Shown here in pieces: positions 6,384-7,847 of a stretch of 7,847 nucleotides of DNA. Position 1 is the first letter of the stretch. The number at the start of each line of letters is the position of its first letter. Where the stretch lies: contig JAIRZX010000118.1 in assembly GCA_031267005.1 (NCBI GenBank), positions 1-7,847 of the forward strand, in the 5' to 3' direction. A program made the translations under genes and the position numbers. The notes under the pieces are model-generated. The model saw only the letters and a list, made by a program, of their open reading frames with translations, was not told the origin of the DNA and made no database searches. This stretch comes from Deltaproteobacteria bacterium (lineage in GTDB: Bacteria > Desulfobacterota > Desulfarculia > Adiutricales > Adiutricaceae).

Positions 6384-6410
6384 GGAAGGGCTACCCGTCC
6401 GGGGGCTTCC
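6384..6410 (+). repeat. Stem-loop repeat, copy A
   Basis: The outer arms are GGAAG (6384-6388) and CTTCC (6406-6410), enclosing GGCTACCCGTCCGGGGG. An inner CCCG/CGGG pairing is possible. It matches copy B at 6949-6977 except for one loop base and one extra base in each arm. Those two arm insertions keep the stem paired. Confidence 0.65.
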
Positions 6411-6948
6411 AAGGCAGGTCTTATTCTTTTTTTCTGTCGGCCGGTGCCTTCTGGCCCTCGGTTGCGGGCCCGCCGCCTCTCTGGCTGGTGGGCGTGAAGA
6501 TCGCTTGGGGGTGGGCCCTGGCCGAAATGGCCGGCCGACGGGCGGGACGGGAGGCCCCGTCCCGGCTTCGAAGCGGGGGGGGCGGCATTACCCGGTTCGG
6601 CGGGCCGGGCCGCGAAGGGGCCCGGTCCAGCGCTGGCGGCCCGGCGGACTCCGCTGGGCAGCCGGGGCATGGCGGTTTCCCGTACGGGATCCTGCCGGGC
6701 CAGGGCCGGGCTCCGGCGGCAAGCTTCGGCGGGCTCCGGAGAACCGGCGGCGGGACCCCGCTGGCCCCCCGGACAAGCCCCGGCCGGCTACCCGAAGCCG
6801 TCGGCGGGAACGCCGAAGCCGCCCGGCGCATGATGCGCCTTCCGGCGGGGAAGGGACTGCGGGGAGGGCCGCCCCCTCACTTAACTAAGGCGGCGGGGCC
6901 TCCGGCCGCGGCCGCTCCCGTCAGTCTTAAGTTAAAAGCATTTTTCCA

Positions 6949-6977
6949 GGAAAGGGCTACCCGTTCGGGGGCTTTCC
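6949..6977 (+). repeat. Stem-loop repeat, copy B
   Basis: The outer arms are GGAAAG (6949-6954) and CTTTCC (6972-6977), enclosing GGCTACCCGTTCGGGGG. Compared with copy A, an extra A in the left arm is matched by an extra T in the right arm, and one C is changed to T in the inner loop. The shared core GGCTACCCG also appears at 6786-6794 without the full arms. Confidence 0.65.
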
Positions 6978-7291
6978 GGAGCGAATCGTATTCGGTTTTC
7001 CGGCTCTGGGCCCCCGCCGCGCTCGTTCGCGCCGGAAGCTTGCAATTTCCCGGGAAAGGGTCTAAAGTCTTCCCGTTCCCTTAAAACTCCTCGAAGGCCT
7101 TTGCCGGCGGGGGTTTCCGTCTGCCGGTCCCTTTTTCCCCGGCAACGGGCGCCGCCTCCGCCCGGCCCTTCAGCAGCCATGGCGGCCCCTCCCGCGGGAT
7201 GGAGGCGCCTCGGGCCAGCCCGTACGGCTCGCGCCCGTCCCGCAGTTGGAGGGCGAGCGGCGCGGCATGGGGGCTAAAGCCCAACTTCTAT

Positions 7292-7300
7292 ATTATACCA
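7292..7300 (-). promoter_or_regulatory. Extended -10 promoter facing rpoD
   Basis: The minus strand reads TGGTATAAT (7300-7292): a perfect TATAAT with the TG-N extension, in an AT-rich island. No good -35 is seen at 16-18 bp, which extended -10 promoters can tolerate. Transcription would start near 7285 and immediately form GGGC-TTTA-GCCC (7279-7268). The only recognised gene in this direction is rpoD, about 1.04 kb away. A TTG-started 67-codon frame lies right at the start site but is proline/glycine-rich and lacks a ribosome binding site. Confidence 0.5.
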
Positions 7301-7373
7301 TATTTCAGCGCCCCCTTTATTTGCTGATCAGATAGTTTTCGTTCATGCGCCAGGCCAGGATCCGGCCAAGCTG

Positions 7374-7393
7374 TTGAAATCATTGGATAAATC
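7374..7393 (+). repeat. Dispersed AT-rich 20-mer, copy 2
   Basis: Same orientation as 538-558, differing by one substitution and one missing A. Both copies are followed within about 20 bases by T-rich then GC-rich sequence, although that further similarity is weak. Confidence 0.45.
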
Positions 7394-7398
7394 GGTTG

Positions 7399-7421
7399 CC
7401 GCTTTTCTTAAAAAAAAGCGG
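7399..7421. other. 8-bp stem-loop with A/T-rich inner arms
   Basis: CCGCTTTT (7399-7406) pairs with AAAAGCGG (7414-7421) around a seven-base loop. It stands just after the AT-rich repeat. Its A/T-rich inner stem and lack of a trailing T-run make a terminator role doubtful. Confidence 0.45.
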
Positions 7422-7487
7422 GCGGGGGGAGGTTTCGCTCTCGAGGGCAGTTTCGGCGTTGTTCCCCGCGCCAGGAAGGGCCGGCAG

Positions 7488-7519
7488 GGCTTCTGGAGGG
7501 GCCCAGCGCCCCGGAAGCC
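7488..7519. other. GC-rich interrupted stem-loop
   Basis: GGCTTC (7488-7493) pairs with GAAGCC (7514-7519), and inside it GGGGC (7498-7502) pairs with GCCCC (7508-7512), with an asymmetric bulge between the two helices. It lies upstream of the tRNA promoter. Function unknown. Confidence 0.35.
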
Positions 7520-7571
7520 GCCCGGGGCCTAACCCCGCCGCTCCCGCATGCTTCAAGCGCCGAAAAAGATG

Positions 7572-7601
7572 TTGACCGAAGAGAGCGGATTATGGTATCT
7601 C
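7572..7601 (+). promoter_or_regulatory. Probable promoter of the tRNA-Gln gene
   Basis: TTGACC (7572-7577) is followed after 18 bases by TATCTC (7596-7601), about 30 bases before the mature tRNA 5' end. The -35 is one base from consensus and the -10 is weaker. Transcription would start near 7608, giving a short 5' leader removed by RNase P. That leader contains the 14-bp perfect palindrome GCCGGAATTCCGGC (7610-7623). Confidence 0.5.
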
Positions 7602-7630
7602 CTATTCCTGCCGGAATTCCGGCGCTTTGG

Positions 7631-7704
7631 TGGGGAATCGTCTAATGGTAGGACAGCAGTCTCTGGATCTGCTTATCGGGGTTCGAATCCCTGTTCCCCA
7701 GCCA
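7631..7704 (+). tRNA. tRNA-Gln (anticodon CTG), CCA encoded
   Basis: A full cloverleaf is visible. The acceptor stem TGGGGAA (7631-7637) pairs with TTCCCCA (7694-7700). The D-arm is GTC-TAATGGTAG-GAC (7640-7654). The anticodon arm GCAGT-CTCTGGA-TCTGC (7656-7672) has anticodon CTG at 7663-7665, reading CAG. The T-arm CGGGG-TTCGAAT-CCCTG (7677-7693) carries the invariant TTCGA. Discriminator G7701 is followed by an encoded CCA (7702-7704). The T1-A72 terminal pair is typical of tRNA-Gln. The last anticodon-stem pair is T-T, which also occurs in real tRNA-Gln. It is a stand-alone unit with its own promoter and terminator. Confidence 0.96.
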
Positions 7705-7711
7705 TTCGGCC

Positions 7712-7738
7712 AGGGCGGGGCAACCCGTTGCCCGTCCT
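7712..7738 (+). other. Stem-loop between tRNA and terminator
   Basis: AGGGCGGG-G-CAA (7712-7723) pairs with TTGCCCGTCCT (7728-7738) with one G-T pair and one bulged G. It begins eight bases after the tRNA CCA, so it probably marks the 3' trailer that is trimmed during tRNA maturation. Confidence 0.5.
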
Positions 7739-7773
7739 GACAAGGCATGTCATCCAGCGGCTTCCGCCGCATG

Positions 7774-7806
7774 AACCCCCTGTCTTTCGACGGGGGGTTT
7801 TTCTTT
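7774..7806 (+). terminator. Intrinsic terminator of the tRNA-Gln unit
   Basis: AACCCCCTGTC (7774-7784) pairs with GACGGGGGGTT (7789-7799) around TTTC, with a single T-G pair, and runs into TTTTTCTTT. This is a textbook rho-independent terminator in the direction of the tRNA. Confidence 0.92.
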
Positions 7807-7847
7807 GGCCTTTCTTGCACGGCGCCGGACGCATGCCGGGGTCGGGC

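Larger units (their letters stand above)
6249..7571. other. 1.3-kb gene-free region upstream of rpoD
   Basis: No reading frame here shows domain-like composition. The long open frames on both strands are products of high GC and are rich in Pro, Gly, Arg and Ala. The region contains two copies of a stem-loop repeat (6384-6410 and 6949-6977), a perfect 8-bp stem GGGACGGG-AGGC-CCCGTCCC (6544-6563) and the palindromes GCTTCGAAGC (6565-6574) and CGGCCGCGGCCG (6903-6914). It also has an AT-capped inverted repeat TTAACTAAG (6881-6889) with CTTAAGTTAA (6926-6935), a minus-strand promoter (7292-7300) and further hairpins at 7399-7421 and 7488-7519. It may include a long rpoD leader. No dnaG remnant was recognised. 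Confidence 0.5.

Noticed and set aside
6161..7084. A 307-codon plus-strand frame and overlapping minus-strand frames upstream of rpoD
   Set aside because: They are Pro/Gly/Arg/Ala-rich, mutually overlapping, without ribosome binding sites, and part of the long one is antisense to the rpoD 5' end.
538..7393. The repeated 20-mer as att sites of an integrated element
   Set aside because: The segment between holds rpoD and no integrase, and the repeat is not part of the tRNA gene.
7602..7820. A minus-strand frame across the tRNA
   Set aside because: It is antisense to a complete tRNA-Gln and its terminator, a common spurious call over tRNA genes.

Overview
This window is high-GC bacterial DNA with few genes. 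I can support three protein genes (about 3.4 of 7.8 kb), one tRNA and several regulatory sites. The best taxonomic marker is a complete primary sigma factor (RpoD) of proteobacterial layout: a divergent region 1.1, region 1.2, a roughly 200-residue non-conserved insert, then regions 2, 3 and 4. The overall look suggests a deltaproteobacterial-type organism (Desulfobacterota/Desulfovibrionota in the wide sense). That placement is an inference from sequence feel, not from a search. The low coding density and long GC-rich, stem-loop-rich spacers with G8-G10 runs would fit a genome under relaxed selection, for example a host-associated one, but this is also inference.

Layout from left to right. 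Positions 1-830 hold no convincing gene, only a 21-bp tandem repeat at the left edge, a possible leftward promoter, two perfect stem-loops and a 16-bp tandem duplication. On the minus strand at 831-1409 is a small, comparatively AT-rich gene for a Sel1/TPR-like helical repeat protein, driven by a near-consensus sigma-70 promoter (1500-1528). Positions 1530-2647 have no supportable gene. On the minus strand at 2648-3667 is a 339-residue protein with the full architecture of an IS630-family transposase, but with the first two catalytic acidic positions altered. Directly upstream of it, 3828-4046 is a degenerate array with a strict 11-bp period organised in 44-bp higher-order units.

rpoD follows on the minus strand (4491-6248) with a GTG start, a strong ribosome binding site and an intrinsic terminator (4394-4436). 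Upstream of rpoD, 6249-7571 is free of genes. It contains two copies of a stem-loop repeat whose arms differ by matched insertions, and an extended -10 promoter pointing at rpoD from about 1 kb away. The right end carries a plus-strand tRNA-Gln(CTG) transcription unit with its own promoter, encoded CCA and a strong intrinsic terminator.

No operon is visible: each gene stands alone, and rpoD is not next to dnaG or rpsU on the stretch shown. RpoD would be expected to read the TTGACA/TATATA-type promoters seen here. The parts most worth a second look are the altered transposase with its upstream 11/44-bp array, and the paired stem-loop repeat upstream of rpoD.
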